This document shows, in pieces, positions 32,590-44,706 of a stretch of DNA of 64,000 nucleotides. Every line of letters begins with the position of its first letter. Position 1 is the stretch's first letter. Source of the DNA: Agrypnia vestita (Eukaryota; Arthropoda; Insecta; Trichoptera; Phryganeidae). The notes beneath the pieces were generated by a model. The model did not search any database. It was not told where the DNA came from and worked only from the letters and a program-made list of their open reading frames with translations. The position numbers and the translations under genes were made by a program. The stretch is taken from contig JADDOH010000307.1 of NCBI GenBank assembly GCA_016648135.1, positions 496,001 to 560,000 on the forward strand, given 5' to 3'.

Positions 32590-33330
32590 TAAACCCTCAG
32601 CATCTCTGCTGAGAGGGGTTGAGGCTCCGCGCCCGCCTAAACCCGGTGGCCGACTTCCTAAGTGACTAAACGACCCCCCTTGTTCCTCCGGAACTTACTG
32701 CATCCCGAGACTCTATCTCTTCTTTACGAGATGTGATCCCGTGACGCCTCTCTTTTAGGCTTATAATTGAGATGTACGTACTCTTTTGGTACGAGTTTCT
32801 GATGATGGGTGTTGTCTTGCGGCGCCTTTCTTTTAGGCCGGTGTTTGAAGAATCACGTACTCTTTTGGTACAAATTGATGACGACATTAGCCTCCTTTGC
32901 GGGATAGTCAGCGATGTTACAAATTATTGTGCAATCTCATTATGCCTTTTCAGAGCGGCGTCCCACGATTCTGCATCTTGCAACATTTACTTTGGACAAA
33001 TGTTAGAGTGTTAGTAACATATTTATAATATCCCAGCTATTCCATATGAGTGAATGATTTTTATATTTATTCTGGCCCTGTCTTTCTTACAGGGGACGAA
33101 ATAGAAGTTAATGTTTTCTATCAAGGTTTTACAGCATTCAAGCATGAAAATCCTTCCAAAGTCAGAGAATTCACGACGATGGTTCACGCTGTTTTTGAGC
33201 AGGATGAGGCGCGAAGGTCGAGTCTAGTGGCCACTCCGATCAACAAGGGAGGTCCCGCTTTTAAGAGTACCTCACAGGGGCTTGCGCGGATTCCAGGCTT
33301 ATGACACGAGCGTCATCCACAACCTCACCT
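32590..33330. other. GC-richer block of unknown nature
   Basis: Begins with a cagcatctctgctgagag palindrome (32598-32615), followed by GC-rich text. An 80-base direct duplication lies inside (see 32740). A plus-strand frame at 33050-33304 (84 codons) and a minus frame at 32887-32666 have no recognised domain. The abrupt composition change suggests an insertion, perhaps a retroelement fragment. Confidence 0.3.
32740..32895. repeat. Two-copy tandem repeat (~80 bp)
   Basis: Each unit contains ctcttttaggc or tttcttttaggc, then cgtactcttttggtac about 35 bases later (32775 and 32855). The cores are nearly identical while the linkers differ, as if the two short boxes were under constraint or the duplication is old. 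Confidence 0.5.
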
Positions 33331-33474
33331 AGCTCAACGTTCATAAACCAGAAAACTCCAATTTCAGTTAGATCTCCCCATTCTGTCCTTTACTCGTCGT
33401 TCTGAAGCTACTTGTTAAGCCGAATATACCGAGAGGTACTCAAACCATAAAGAGTTAGCTGAAGACCGGATTGC

Positions 33475-33793
33475 GCAATGCTTATGCAACACAATTATTA
33501 TAAGGCTACTAAGCGTTTCTTATAGAATTACATGTATTCAATTATTAGTAAAAATAGTATGAAAATCCCCATACTTTAAAATATATTCGTTCGGAAGAAT
33601 TTCTCGTACGATTTGGATTGATATCTGGTTATGCAATACATAACGCGTCGACAATATTATGAATCTATTAAGCACTGCTTATAGAGCTCCGTAAAATCAA
33701 TTGTTAATACAAATGGTATGAAAATCCCCATGCATCAAAATATATTCGTTTGGGAGATATTCCCGTACGAATTGAGCCAAGATCACACAAGAA
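33475..33793. repeat. Two tandem units of ~159 bp
   Basis: The motif tatgaaaatccccat begins at 33558 and 33717. Surrounding text (ttatgcaa ... cttatagag/a ... aaaatatattcgtt ... cgtacga) is shared throughout each unit. It lies on the transcribed side of the promoter-like region at 34.1 kb, so it might be part of the same element's leader. Confidence 0.65.
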
Positions 33794-33899
33794 ATCGTGA
33801 TATTAATTATACATTATTGCTCCGATTTTAAATCTTCCCAAAATAAATACATTTCAATAGTGAAAATAATTAATCGATAGATAATATAAATGTGTTCCT

Positions 33900-34330
33900 T
33901 AGCTGTTACACAGTGGCGGTATGATCCTCTCTGGTACTGATGAATGGTAGATTCCTCCATACGTCCGGGCAGCAACTCCGTCCGCAAATGATGTTCTGGA
34001 ACTCAGGGCTCCGTCGGTAGTCTGTTGGGCAGCGCTCCCGCTCGCAAGTCTGGTCTCGAACTGAAGGGGCTGAGTATCTCGTGTTCGCTCCTTTTATACT
34101 CTCGATTGCACCATATCTTCGAAATCCACGCTAGTGCAGTGACTCATCCTATGAGCGATGACCTCACCGCCGGCGCTCGCCATTGGCCGGATTCAGTCAA
34201 CAGGACGGTCGCCTCCGGCTCAACCCGTCGAAGGCAAAGCGCGCCTGTGATTGGTCCGTTTCGTTAAAATAATAGTTAAGTACCCGCTACACGCGAGACT
34301 TACTGTTCTGATTCATAAATAATAAAGGCT
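33900..34330 (-). promoter_or_regulatory. TATA/CCAAT promoter-like block, possible LTR
   Basis: On the minus strand a consensus TATAAAAG (34098-34091) lies 27-36 bases upstream of two initiator-like TCAG sites. CCAAT boxes lie at about 34186-34182 and 34254-34249. The block is GC-rich and ends abruptly in AT-rich DNA. The plus strand also carries an AATAAA (about 34320). The combination suits a retrotransposon LTR or a host promoter. I cannot find a second LTR copy in the window, so it might be a solo LTR. Confidence 0.4.
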
Positions 34331-35450
34331 CGTTCGCACCTACTCACAAGGTCGAGTCTATTAGGATTGGCAAACGATATTAATTTAACACAGAATTATA
34401 TCTATGGTATTATAAAGATCTAAGAAATATTACTTGTATAGCTGAATATTCAATATTTTGTTAGCCTCTTGTAATACATAGAATCTTAAGAAGAAATATA
34501 TCAGGCTTTTACTTTTAAACGATTCCAAACAGAAGAAATATATTTTTGATCTCCATACTTGACTTTTTTGAATATTATTATTTTAAGATTTTCTAAATTT
34601 ATTAAATCTATCTCTATGTCGACCATCACAAGTGATCGGGAGTTTGACCTTTCGAGACTTACAGGGTGGTTTCCTTCAATTAAATGATAAAGTTAGAGTG
34701 GGTTTATCTTTTTTTGAAAAGAATTAAAAATACTAAAGAGGCAGGTTTTTCAGTCATATCAATGAATCTTATATAATCATCGTTAATATTTGATGATTAC
34801 TATAAGACGATTAAAGAAAATACTGTAACCTGCTTACATAAAAATTTTGTTGTAAATTTATCTATTTAAGCAAGTACGTATCTATTAATGGCATTGCATG
34901 TGATTAATTTGTCCCTCCAGGCGAATGCGCGGGGAATACTGACCTGTGATGACACTGAGCCAACGATCAATGACTAATCTGCAAGATGATCGTGATCTCA
35001 ATAAATCAAGGTTGATTCGGTATTTATAAGGACTTATGCCCGCATAAATAAAGTTATGTACTACAAAATTATATCTATGTATACATTACATAAGAAATAG
35101 ATTTGTTTACTCAAAGTTGTGACTTTGCACTTCCAGTAATATATATTATTATTTTTTTTTTTTACATGAATGATTTAATATTATATCTTCAAATACACTT
35201 CTATCAATATTGAAAATACGAGAAAGTTTACATATTTAAATTACTCCTTGATATAATATATTGGTGAAAAACCTTGGAGGCAAATATTTTACTAGCATTT
35301 GGGATCAAATACTTATACTTGAATACCAAGTGTCAGAAAAAAACTCATAATAAAGAATTTTTCATTTATGATTTCATTTATTCATTAAAAACTAGTGTTT
35401 AAAGTTCATAAGAAGATCCATAATCCATACAAAGCATAAAATATTACATG
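34331..35450. other. AT-rich intergenic stretch
   Basis: No gene or repeat recognised. Confidence 0.4.
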
Positions 35451-35454
35451 GCGT

Positions 35455-36005
35455 ATTCAAAAAGTATCGATGCTTTGGTCGGGAGAAATAAATTTATTTA
35501 TACACACTCTACTTACTCTATCTCGTCATCCCCTTTATAATGCTCACATTTCTTCCAGTTGTCCTACCATTTTTGAAAACACTTCTGGAATGCATGTTTC
35601 GGAATGGTATTCATCTGGGCTGTCGTATACTTTGTAATGCCTTCTTTTGATTCAAATCGGGTCTCTTTCAGCGACATTTTTAACTTGAGGAATAGCCAAA
35701 AATCATATGGAACCTTATCTGGACGGATCTTGCGGAGTTGCGGCTTGTTGAGGGCCTACCGGACCGCGGTTTGCGGTCCACTGATGCCCGGCAGTTGTAC
35801 CACTCCCTTATCCACAAAATGCTCATAGCATTGTCCCCGAGAATCTATTGGATCTCGCGAAAGGTTTCCACTTGGGTACTGCCAAGCTTTTGGAAAATTT
35901 GATGCAGTATCGCTGCTCAAGTATTCCCGTCATTTCACTCATTTTTTGTATATGGAGTAAATTTAACTACACAAAAGCAATATTCTTTCAAATATGATTT
36001 TCACG
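35455..36005 (-). pseudogene. Internally deleted mariner-like transposase
   Basis: Read on the minus strand from about 35945. The start MSEMTGILEQRYCIKF is followed by a frame-broken HTH region. Then come DKVPYDFWLFLKLKMSL (about 35720-35670) and a C-terminal region ending near 35520. EQRYCIKF near the N-terminus and a DFWLFPKLK-type motif around the last catalytic Asp are typical of one mariner group. The central catalytic part, with the first two Asp residues, is absent, so N- and C-terminal pieces have been joined by an internal deletion. Several stops. A related copy lies at 59.98-60.6 kb. Confidence 0.75.
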
Positions 36006-36325
36006 CCTTTTATTCATAGTTCAATAATACCGCATTTAAATTTTTTATACAGCTCTTTCGATAAAAAAATGTATGTGGTTGGCATTACAAATAAATGTGT
36101 GTATTTTGAAATCGTAATGCTGACATAATAAATCAACACGAACACCATAAACTACGTTACAAAATAAATAATTCCCTTAACGAAATTCCACAAATCCATT
36201 TCCGATAATATTTCATACGTCTTGAGCTCCCTAAATCAATAAACTCCCATTTAATCCCGTTTCGCCGAATGCTATAAGAAATATACGCCTCAGAATTCTC
36301 AAGCGTAAAATACAGCCGAAGACTT
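36006..36325. other. AT-rich intergenic stretch
   Basis: No feature recognised. Confidence 0.4.
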
Positions 36326-36329
36326 CATT

Positions 36330-36525
36330 TTTCCAGAGGAAGTGAATTTGCGCGGAGGCCGCGGTGCTGTCAATCATGCAATTTCCGAAATTTCTGCCGA
36401 TAACCGATTTTCCGCGAGCGCGCTACATTGGCCGGACGACCGACGCCGACGCCAAAACGCAATCCGATTTATACATTGAAGCACTACCCGCACTTTCAGG
36501 CGCAGTGCTTAAAGGAGATTCACGG
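36330..36525. other. GC-rich non-repetitive island
   Basis: About 190 bases with much higher G+C (ggaggccgcggtgctgtcaa, gccggacgaccgacgccgac). No open frame of note and no transposon signature. Candidate conserved non-coding element. Confidence 0.3.
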
Positions 36526-37570
36526 GATTTCTGAAACAAAAACTTCTATAATCCTACACAGAATAAAATATTTGACGTTATAAAATATACAACAGTCTTA
36601 GTAAAAAATGGAGTGACGTATTAAATACAACAAACAAAAAATCACGAGATTTACATTTGGGAAAACAGGAACGTCTAACATTTATTTATCAAACAGCACA
36701 TTCTTAGCAGACGAATAAAACAGTTGTAATTTTATTAATGTTATATTTTAAATTAGTTATTCACATACGAATAGTTCTATTCACTTCTCATTAAAAATAT
36801 TCTAAAAAATTGTTAATAACTTAAAACGTACATATCTCAAATTTAATAAAAATGTTCGTTTGTATATCTATAGACGCGAGTCGGTCTCATTCATTCATAT
36901 TTCTTACAGAATATTGGCAAACTTTTGAAGGTATATTATTCTCCTTCAAATTCAAATTCTGATTTTTAATGGAGGCGTGCATGTGTCGATACAGTAACAA
37001 CCGTCATTAATAGGTATATTTACCAATAAATAACACATTTGCATACATGGTATTGAAATAATTAATCTTCTTCTGATCGAGTTTTTATGCTTGTCCCACA
37101 TGTGTAGTAATAGAAATTTTAATTTAATATTTTTCAGCAGGTACAATATATCGAAAAATATCTATGAAACAAAAAATAAAACACAAAATATGTGACGCCA
37201 CTGCCCGTATGGTCTAACACCAGCAATAAGCAATAGACAATCAATAGTTCCAATTGCTGATCATAAAAATCATCTGCCTGAAATTGGTGCTCTGTATGAC
37301 CCAAAAACAAAATTATTGTAATTTATTTACAATCACGTTTTTCTCTGCAGGAAATAGAGAAACTTTTTTGCCACGTTACTCTTGCAACATTTATACTGTC
37401 AAATGCTTGTTCGAAGCTGAGGTTTCTAAAAGGACGGAACACTTGGTTGTATAAACATGGTTTGCCAATTTTATTATAAAATTATAGTAATTAAACCTTT
37501 GTAAATTATTTCTGTTTTGATTAGAGAGAGGACTAGTAAAAATAATAATTTTGTCGTAAAAAGCAAATCT
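36526..37570. other. AT-rich intergenic stretch
   Basis: No gene or repeat recognised. Confidence 0.4.
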
Positions 37571-37574
37571 GTCT

Positions 37575-37645
37575 ATTGTACAGAAGAGTGTGGCGTCTAT
37601 CTTCTCCGCCTACCCCCAGGGAGAAAAGGCGTGATGGTAAGTGGT
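37575..37645 (+). mobile_element. LINE 3'-end stub, same family as 61.7-63.2 kb
   Basis: The text acagaagagtgtggcgtcta ... gagaaaaggcgtgatggtaa is the reverse complement of the tail found at 61740-61800 (accatcacgccgtttcccc ... gaacgccacactcttctatc). Only the last ~70 bases of the element are present, a severely 5'-truncated insertion. Confidence 0.6.
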
Positions 37646-38840
37646 ACTTAATGGTGCTTATTTTAGTAATATTAAATTTAATAATACAAGCTTTGTCTTT
37701 CAATTTAGTTTAATAACGTATTAAAACAGTATTAATTCAGACAAAAATAGTAAAATCCTGGTACTGTTTTATAATAGCTATTTGAGGCAAAGAAAGGAGA
37801 AAGTGCTTCAAACTCTCAAAGCTCTCTAGACTCAATGGTTACTATGAAATAGGGTTACAAGTTTCTAAAAGGTGGGTACTTGAAAGTTACTTTACTCAAG
37901 AACTTGTGACAAGTACAGACGCACTCTTGCGTGACTAATGTAAATGGATAACATAAAGCGCGTGTGCACTTACTTGGAAAACTGTGTTGTCAATAATTTA
38001 TTTTGGTTGTAATCCAATAAAAATATTGCAATATCTGAGCTTGTAATTGAGCAAGGCATATTAAAAATAACTCACTAATTCGTGGAGAGTTATTTCCATT
38101 TTCATTACAATGGAATAGTCACTTTTTCAACTGTGCCTGGCACGATACAGATAAAGCTCGGGATGCATTTTGTCTGATGGTGGGAGAGCTTTATCATTAT
38201 TATTGATTTTTAAAAGGATCTAAAAATTCGATTATTTTATTGCAAGCCAACAATGCAGCATCATTTTAATGTGCTACAACTCATAGTATTAAAATTAAGT
38301 AAATAATTCACAATTTTAAAACTTGGCATGCACATTTCATTTTTGTAATTTTATCGCTTGATATAATTTAATTGAATTAAAAAATATTTGTCTAAATTTG
38401 TTTATTTTATATCAAATACTGGCTATAATCCGTCGAAAATGACGTACTTTTATTATATATTTAGGCCGCATTGAGAAAAACGCTATCTAGACTAGTGTAG
38501 CGTCTTGATTACGTTAGTGGTGGACATTATTGATTAGAGAATTATCATTTTTTATTCTAATGCTTTATTATTATATTACACTTTATTATTATTTGAGGCA
38601 TCTGATAATGTTAGTGACGGACTTTGTTACGTGTAGAATAATATTACTTTTTTACCTCATGTTTAAATATTATAATTTTTTCATTATAATTAATAGCTAT
38701 TTAGAAATCATACTTTTTCTGAAAATTGGAATGATATCAGCTATTGGATTCTAGTTAAGGTTAAATATAGACATTCGAAATAATTATTATTGGGGGCTCT
38801 GTAATTGAAAACTTCATTTTTTTAGCTAGGCTGGTTCTAT
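37646..38840. other. AT-rich intergenic stretch
   Basis: No gene. Near 38414-38450, tggctataatccgtcgaaaa resembles the Helitron-end fragment at 23684 and may be a relic of it. Confidence 0.35.
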
Positions 38841-38844
38841 TGCC

Positions 38845-39425
38845 GCTTGTTGCCTTTGTTCAGCCGCTTCCGTAAATATAATAAGTTAATATCGGACCAC
38901 ATTCTTCCAGTGACGGAGAGCGCTATAAAGAGATCTTTGAGGCTGCAGATGTTACAGATGGAGAAGACAACAACATCTCGCCGCCAACACAAATTCCGTT
39001 GCAAAGAACAGAGGTTTTTGTGGCCTTAGCGCAGTAGCCGCGCAATATTACACAACAATGAAAAAGAAGTAACGGAAACCTCACCGAGTACTTTCAACGA
39101 CTTACCAGAAGACGAAAAGTTCTGCACACTATTATCAGACGTTGTGCAGTATATCGTGCATAAGGCGCACGATAAATCAAATATTTTCAACGCAGAAGCT
39201 GGAATTGAGATAGCACCTTCAATCATCATCCCGCTTGGATGGGTATGAATCATGGATATGAATCAGAAGCCTCGAGGGCATTAGACGAAGTTTATATTGA
39301 GCCCACTGCTCAAAAAATTATGCAATGCAAACCAAATGCCCACCGCATCATCAATCAGCAACAAAAAAATCAACAAAGAAAGAAACACAGAGCGCAATTT
39401 TCATTCAAAATGGACGTGTGATTTT
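38845..39425 (+). pseudogene. Unrecognised broken coding sequence
   Basis: Composition and codon pattern look coding over about 570 bases, but the frame changes at least twice. Segments include GERYKEIFEAADVTDGEDN (about 38920), DLPEDEKFCTLLSDVVQY (about 39100) and SRALDEVYIEPTAQKIMQ (about 39270). An acidic stretch followed by a Gln/Lys-rich tail resembles the DNA-binding accessory protein of some DNA transposons, or a gag-like end. I cannot name the family. It lies directly upstream of a TATA-containing block, consistent with an element's last ORF and its LTR. Confidence 0.3.
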
Positions 39426-39539
39426 TGGAACTTATTAAACCCAGCCACACGGCTCCAAATACGCTAGGCTTCCCAAAAGGGGCCTTATTTTGGCAAATTT
39501 AGCTGCCGGAGACTCTGACCATTAATAGAAAATAAACAG

Positions 39540-39960
39540 TTGTTGACTTAATTCATCCTCACCGCCGCCAAAAGTGTATAAAAGCCGTGCGCTGATACTG
39601 CCAGGCAGGTCAGACTGTTTGGAAGGCTCCAACAGTCCTCGCCTTCCTAGGAGGTATCCGGGAGGTATCCTCGGCGAAACCATCTAGAGAACAGTATCAC
39701 CACCGCGGTCGAGTGTGCTTTAGCTAGATCAAGTCGGCATCAAGCCGAGCTTGCACGAAGCCCCAGCCACATCACGTGCTGAAACTCCGAAATGCCAGCC
39801 CCTGCAAACCCACCACCGAAGCGACTCTCCACCTGAGCTTACAGCATTCTTGCCGTTGATTTTTTTTCCGACAAAAGAGCTTTTATCGAATCTGCGATCT
39901 GGGATCAAGAATCCCACATAAATATTGTTTTGTGACTACGCCAGAGACCTTAGTACCTGT
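39540..39960 (+). promoter_or_regulatory. TATA-box promoter-like block, possible LTR
   Basis: TATAAAAG (39577-39584) lies about 33-35 bases before an initiator-like GGTCAGACTG (39608-39617). The start-proximal transcript would contain a near-perfect hairpin (gactgtttgga ... tccaacagtc, 39613-39638) and a doubled ggaggtatcc (39649, 39661). A purine-rich aaaaggggcc tract at about 39475 could be a polypurine tract. The alternative is a host promoter. No second copy in the window. Confidence 0.35.
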
Positions 39961-39999
39961 GCTAATTTTCTTTTGTATTTTTATGTGCTCTTTCATATT

Positions 40000-41940
40000 A
40001 CTACTACGTGTGTGTCCTTGTGACTATTGATAAATTTGTGAAAAAATACTATTTTTATTATTTCCACGCCTCTTTGTCACTTTCACACATAACTTTAAAC
40101 AATCCACTCGATTCATGTTTTTATTTTTCATTTAAATTAATTTTAGGGGTCGCTACCATTGATCAAATTCTCAAAAATATGCGCTCTTTAGAGCAGTGAC
40201 TGCAACGCTTCAGAAGAAACATGTCACTGAATGCAACTTCAATAAGCCATGGATAGGTTGAATACACCCCTTTCCCCACCCGCGTAGTGTTTTATACAAG
40301 AAGAAGCGCATTTAAAAGTGTTAGTATTGCAACAAGAGTTTATGAGAAGTAACGTACCTTTTGTTCTTAGACTGAATTTACAATCATACAATATAATGGC
40401 GTTTTCATGTGAAGTGAGTTAAAAAAGTCTCGGAAAATGAAATCTTTATTATCTTTCTGATGAACTTGTTGTTTTCGCATACTTTGATGATGAAGTCACT
40501 GCCCTCGAAGATTCGATTGGAAGGTTCTCCAAAGGGAGCAACCGTCTTTAAAAACTTTAAATATTTTGTTAGAAAACATAAATATATTTTTTTAACAATC
40601 GCCGTATCATGTGATTTTTTTACCACGCTTATATTGGTTTCACCTTTTGTCTGTCTGCACGGAATATTATAATAGATATTTCATTCACTTTCCAATGTCC
40701 GATCGTTTTGAAATTCTGCTCAAATGACAATACGCGGTAACAGTACATGAATAAATTATCAAATTTACTAATTAATCAATCAATCTGTCATGATTAATTA
40801 TCAAATTCTGATATGAGAATTAAATGTTTGTAACCTTGGTTATAAGCGACGATATAATATTGTGCAAATAATTATAATCGCATTGTATTTTTTGTTAAAT
40901 TATATTAATTTTCTGATTATTTATTTAGTAATCTTTTTTCGTTTGATAATCAAATTAATAATTTTAATTTGGCAATCGTTTTTCAATTAAAATGATATTT
41001 TCAATTACGAAAAACATTTTATTAAAAGTTATGTATTTAGAATAAAATAAAATCAAAAATTTTCATATCACAACAATTTGAATAATGAATATTAAAAGTA
41101 TATAATAAATCATCCGATGTAGGTACCCAAATCAGTACAGGAATGTTTTGTTGAGTTTGTTCGTGATCAACTGCTATCCTTACCTATCTATATGAATACG
41201 GGTATATAAGAAAATATGTTATTTTTTACAGTTTTATACTTTAATCGATATCAAGTAAATGATATATCAAATAAATATATTTTTTCAATTAATTTCTAGA
41301 TAGTATTCCCCATTATTTTTATTTGTTTACATTATAACAATAAAATAAGCTTACATACATTCATTTGAAGACCATTTAAAAAAACTTTATTTTATTATTT
41401 GTACAATATCAGTATTTAATGATTTTTTATAAAATACGAATTAATTATAAAGAATAATTTCCGTTATTATTTCTTTTTTCACTACATATCGAATATATTC
41501 ACATGTATTAAAATGACAAAAGCACGAAACATTAAGGCCTTTGTTAAGTTTACTCTGGCATACAGACAGAAACCTATTTGATTACTGAATAATATAAGAT
41601 ATATACATTAGGGAGAAAAATCAAAGGATTATCAAACGACTGCGAAATGTGTCGTGACATGAACATGTAATATACAGAAAAACCATCAATATATGTTATA
41701 GGTATAGGCCAAACAAAGAATAAAATTACGAATGCCAGTAAGATATTTTAACAAAGGGAGGTTTTCTTGTTATTTTCATCCGGTTTGACAGCGTTATTAA
41801 AACAATGTTTTGTGAATATTTGAGAAAAATGTCATTGATTTCTTTGGATATGTGCAAAATATATACCAATCTACAATCGTATATTTAAAAAAATTATAAT
41901 GCGAACAAATAATATAGCACCTCGATAAAATTTAATCCCT
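40000..41940. other. AT-rich intergenic stretch
   Basis: Very AT-rich, particularly 40780-41480. No gene or repeat recognised. Confidence 0.5.
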
Positions 41941-41954
41941 TTTTCATTATTCGG

Positions 41955-42417
41955 GTCCGGAGCTCATATATATATATAACAACTACCACCCATCGGTGTG
42001 CTTATGGCGGTAGATAGCCCTTGGTGTCATATTGAAAAAATGGGAGTTTAGTGGGGGTGGCTGAGCGTGGGTAGGAGTGGGTGACAAAAATTTTTTTTTA
42101 AGCAGATGGTTTTGTTATGGGAAGGCCGCAAATGCTTCAGATTGTTTCAGAATGGGCCTGCCGACTATGTTTGTGAGTCTAGAAGGTTCCAGAATGTTCA
42201 ATAAAGCTCTAGAAAGTTCTGGAAGAAGAACGTTCTAGAAGATTCCCGTATTCTATAAGGTTTCAAACTGAATTGCGGAGTTTATTGGTAAGTCTTGAAG
42301 GTTCCAGAAGATTTACAGAAGGTTCCAAAATGCTCTAGAAAGTATCAAAAAGTTCTATAAGATTCCAATCACACTTGCCGAAACCAACAAAAATGAGAAG
42401 TTAACGCAATCAGCTAG
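41955..42417 (+). mobile_element. Helitron-like unit carrying a heat-shock-element array
   Basis: The right end is gcaatcagCTAG followed by T (42414-42417). This matches the atcagCTAG/T end of the Helitron at 10469 and the CTRR-then-T rule. The left limit is uncertain, near an (AT)n run at 41967. Inside are a G-rich tract (42050-42080) and, at 42181-42365, repeated gaa/ttc pentamers (separate entry). No coding capacity. I see no strong subterminal hairpin, so the Helitron call rests on the terminus and on resemblance to the other copies. Confidence 0.5.
42181..42367. promoter_or_regulatory. Array of heat-shock elements (HSF binding sites)
   Basis: The HSF consensus is alternating GAA and TTC every five bases. 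42182-42199 reads GAAggTTCcaGAAtgTTC, a perfect four-unit site. 42212-42224 reads GAAagTTCtgGAA (three units). 42228-42245 reads GAAcgTTCtaGAAgaTTC (perfect four units). 42297-42325 gives GAAggTTCcaGAA, and after a one-base spacing slip GAAggTTC. More decayed units lie to 42367. The repeats look like a diverged minisatellite built on an agaaggttccagaatgttc-like unit. Confidence 0.8.
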
Positions 42418-42419
42418 TT

Positions 42420-43355
42420 TATCCTAAAATGAGATGGGAGTGCGGTTTATAAATTCAGTTATTACTCCTCATCAACTGGGTTCAAAATTACTTCCACAGA
42501 GATAGTATTGAAAAGTTTGAATGGGTATGCAGAAGAACTGAATCACATTTGATAATAATTGGGGTGCCATGTAAAAATCCTGTTGCACGAGAGGCACCAA
42601 GGAAAAAAAATTAAGAACCACTGAGTATTAGCAGACTCCATAAAAAAACGTCACTACTCAAAATATAAATCGAGTATTATGTTTGATTGGTTCGGGGAGT
42701 GAAACAAATCCAAATAGAATTGAATAATTTGCCAATTTAAGAAAGATGAATTATCTTCGAATACAGAAAACGTAATAAAATTACGATACGTTCCAAATAT
42801 GTCACTTTCCATATAATGACTAGTATCATCCGGCACTTCAAAAGCCCAGGTCGTTTATCCCAGATGAAAACCAATAAAGAGGCTTGTTATATTTTATCAC
42901 CGACATCTTGTTTGAGGCAACGGCTATTTTATGGAATAATATTTACATAAATATAAGAGTGAGGACGATATTCATCGGCGAGATACGTTTTCACCTATCA
43001 AAGATGCTACTTTTGATATACCCACATTACGCACAATTATTTATTTCAATGTCGACATATTGTATTTATTTATATATATTGTGTGTATTTCAAAATGTCA
43101 ATTTTTTTTTGTTTCAGATAAACTTCTAATAAGAAGAATGAGAAAGGTGATCTGCTTTAATAAAATTCTTTTTGAGAAAATTATTTGGATTAAGGAAATC
43201 CAGTTCTGCATTTATATTAAATGAAAACTTTTCTGAATTTTTAAATCACTTCAATTAATTATGGAATACCAATTACATATTTACACTAAATGATAACATT
43301 TAACAAAAAAATAATTGCCCATAATAACTTTTGAAAACAGACGATCTCCATGGAT
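42420..43355. other. AT-rich intergenic stretch
   Basis: No gene or repeat recognised. Confidence 0.4.
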
Positions 43356-43360
43356 CTTCC

Positions 43361-43555
43361 CGAATTACATCCGGAGGAAGATCAAAAAAATCATGGGTGG
43401 TGCAAAGGGATATTCAGATACAGAGGCAAGGATTGAGTGACGTTTTCCAAGACAGAAGAAGGTACAGCCTAAGGATGAAGAGAGCTGACCCGAACAGTTG
43501 ACGAAGACAACGAGTTGGGACGAAGCTAGGGAGAAAAAATAAGTACATAGTTTGA
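43361..43555 (+). pseudogene. C-terminal fragment of an APE-type LINE reverse transcriptase
   Basis: Translates as RITSGGRSKKSWVVQRDIQI, then GLSDVFQDRRRYSLRMKRADP, then a stop and a few more in-frame residues. A GRPKK-W-x-x-V-x-RD block followed by D-R-x-x-W/Y...ADP is the standard end of RTE/CR1-like LINE polyproteins. The first motif is decayed (GGRSKKSW). No upstream RT domain is present. It is a different lineage from the 2.2 kb copy (ADP ending, no GAA tail). Confidence 0.7.
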
Positions 43556-43559
43556 AACA

Positions 43560-44700
43560 ATTCAATTTTATTTATTAATTTAACGGCTTCATGGAAGTCG
43601 TTGTTATTGTATTGTTGTTATATTACGACGTTAAACATCATTTACAAATTTTTACATATATGTACCTGGTTTTGGACAAAATCATATATTTGTCTCGATA
43701 TCATTCTGTTATTTTTGTTTTAATATTGATTTAACTTAATTTTTAATTAAATGTTAAACAAAAATGTAAAGCCTTTTGGGTGAGTATCCAATATAGAGTA
43801 TTTTTAGGCTGGTGTGGGTAGTAGTCGCATTGTAATAAATGCTTTCATGGGCCTTCAATTATTTTTGAATTATTAAATAAATAAATATTACATATTCTCG
43901 AAAGACATTGTTTTATAATAGAATACCTAATATTTATTTGTCATTTCACAAAGAAAACAATGCGGCAGGAAAATAATTTTATTTATACGTCACTCAAAAA
44001 AGTTTTCAATGTTCGAGAAGTGAGATGACTGTTGAAGCCAGATTCTCAATACGCTTTAAAGTTCCTGAAGAAGGCTGACATTTTATTCTCTAACAAAATA
44101 AAGTTAAACCGTTTAATAGAATAAAGAAAACGAATTCCAACGGGAGAAGGTAAATGGTGCACGATGATTGACTTTTTCTTACTAATGTTTGTTTCGATGC
44201 GATAAACTTGCTTAAATTCAAGTCAAAAGTAGGCACAAAATAAAACGATTTAAAGCAGAAGAAAAAAGTCTAAAGTAAAATCTCATACTATTTGTTTGGA
44301 TACCACATATAAGCCAAAAATATTTGTTATGTTATTTTAATTTTATTTTTTAGTAATTTTGAAAACTTTGTGTATACAATTGCAAACGCAATGTATAAAA
44401 TGTGTACTAGAAATAAAGTATACTAGCGTTAATTACAAAAATAAAATCATAACACGATTAAAATACAAAATAAAAAGTTAGTCATTTTAATTCTAATTTG
44501 GAGTAACATATAGTTTATTAACCCGTTTTTAATGATAAATAAATAAATCTATTTCGGTGAAATTATTGTTAATAAATTTTCATGAGCGTTAGATGAATGA
44601 AGTTATGCTTTACTTCTAAGTACACGGAACACTCTTTTGTTCTCTCACGCTATTTTTTGTAAATCCATTATTAAATACTTTCTCAATAATTGAATCTCTG
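43560..44700. other. AT-rich intergenic stretch
   Basis: No gene or repeat recognised beyond the possible 3' UTR of the LINE fragment. Confidence 0.4.
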
Positions 44701-44706
44701 TATAAA

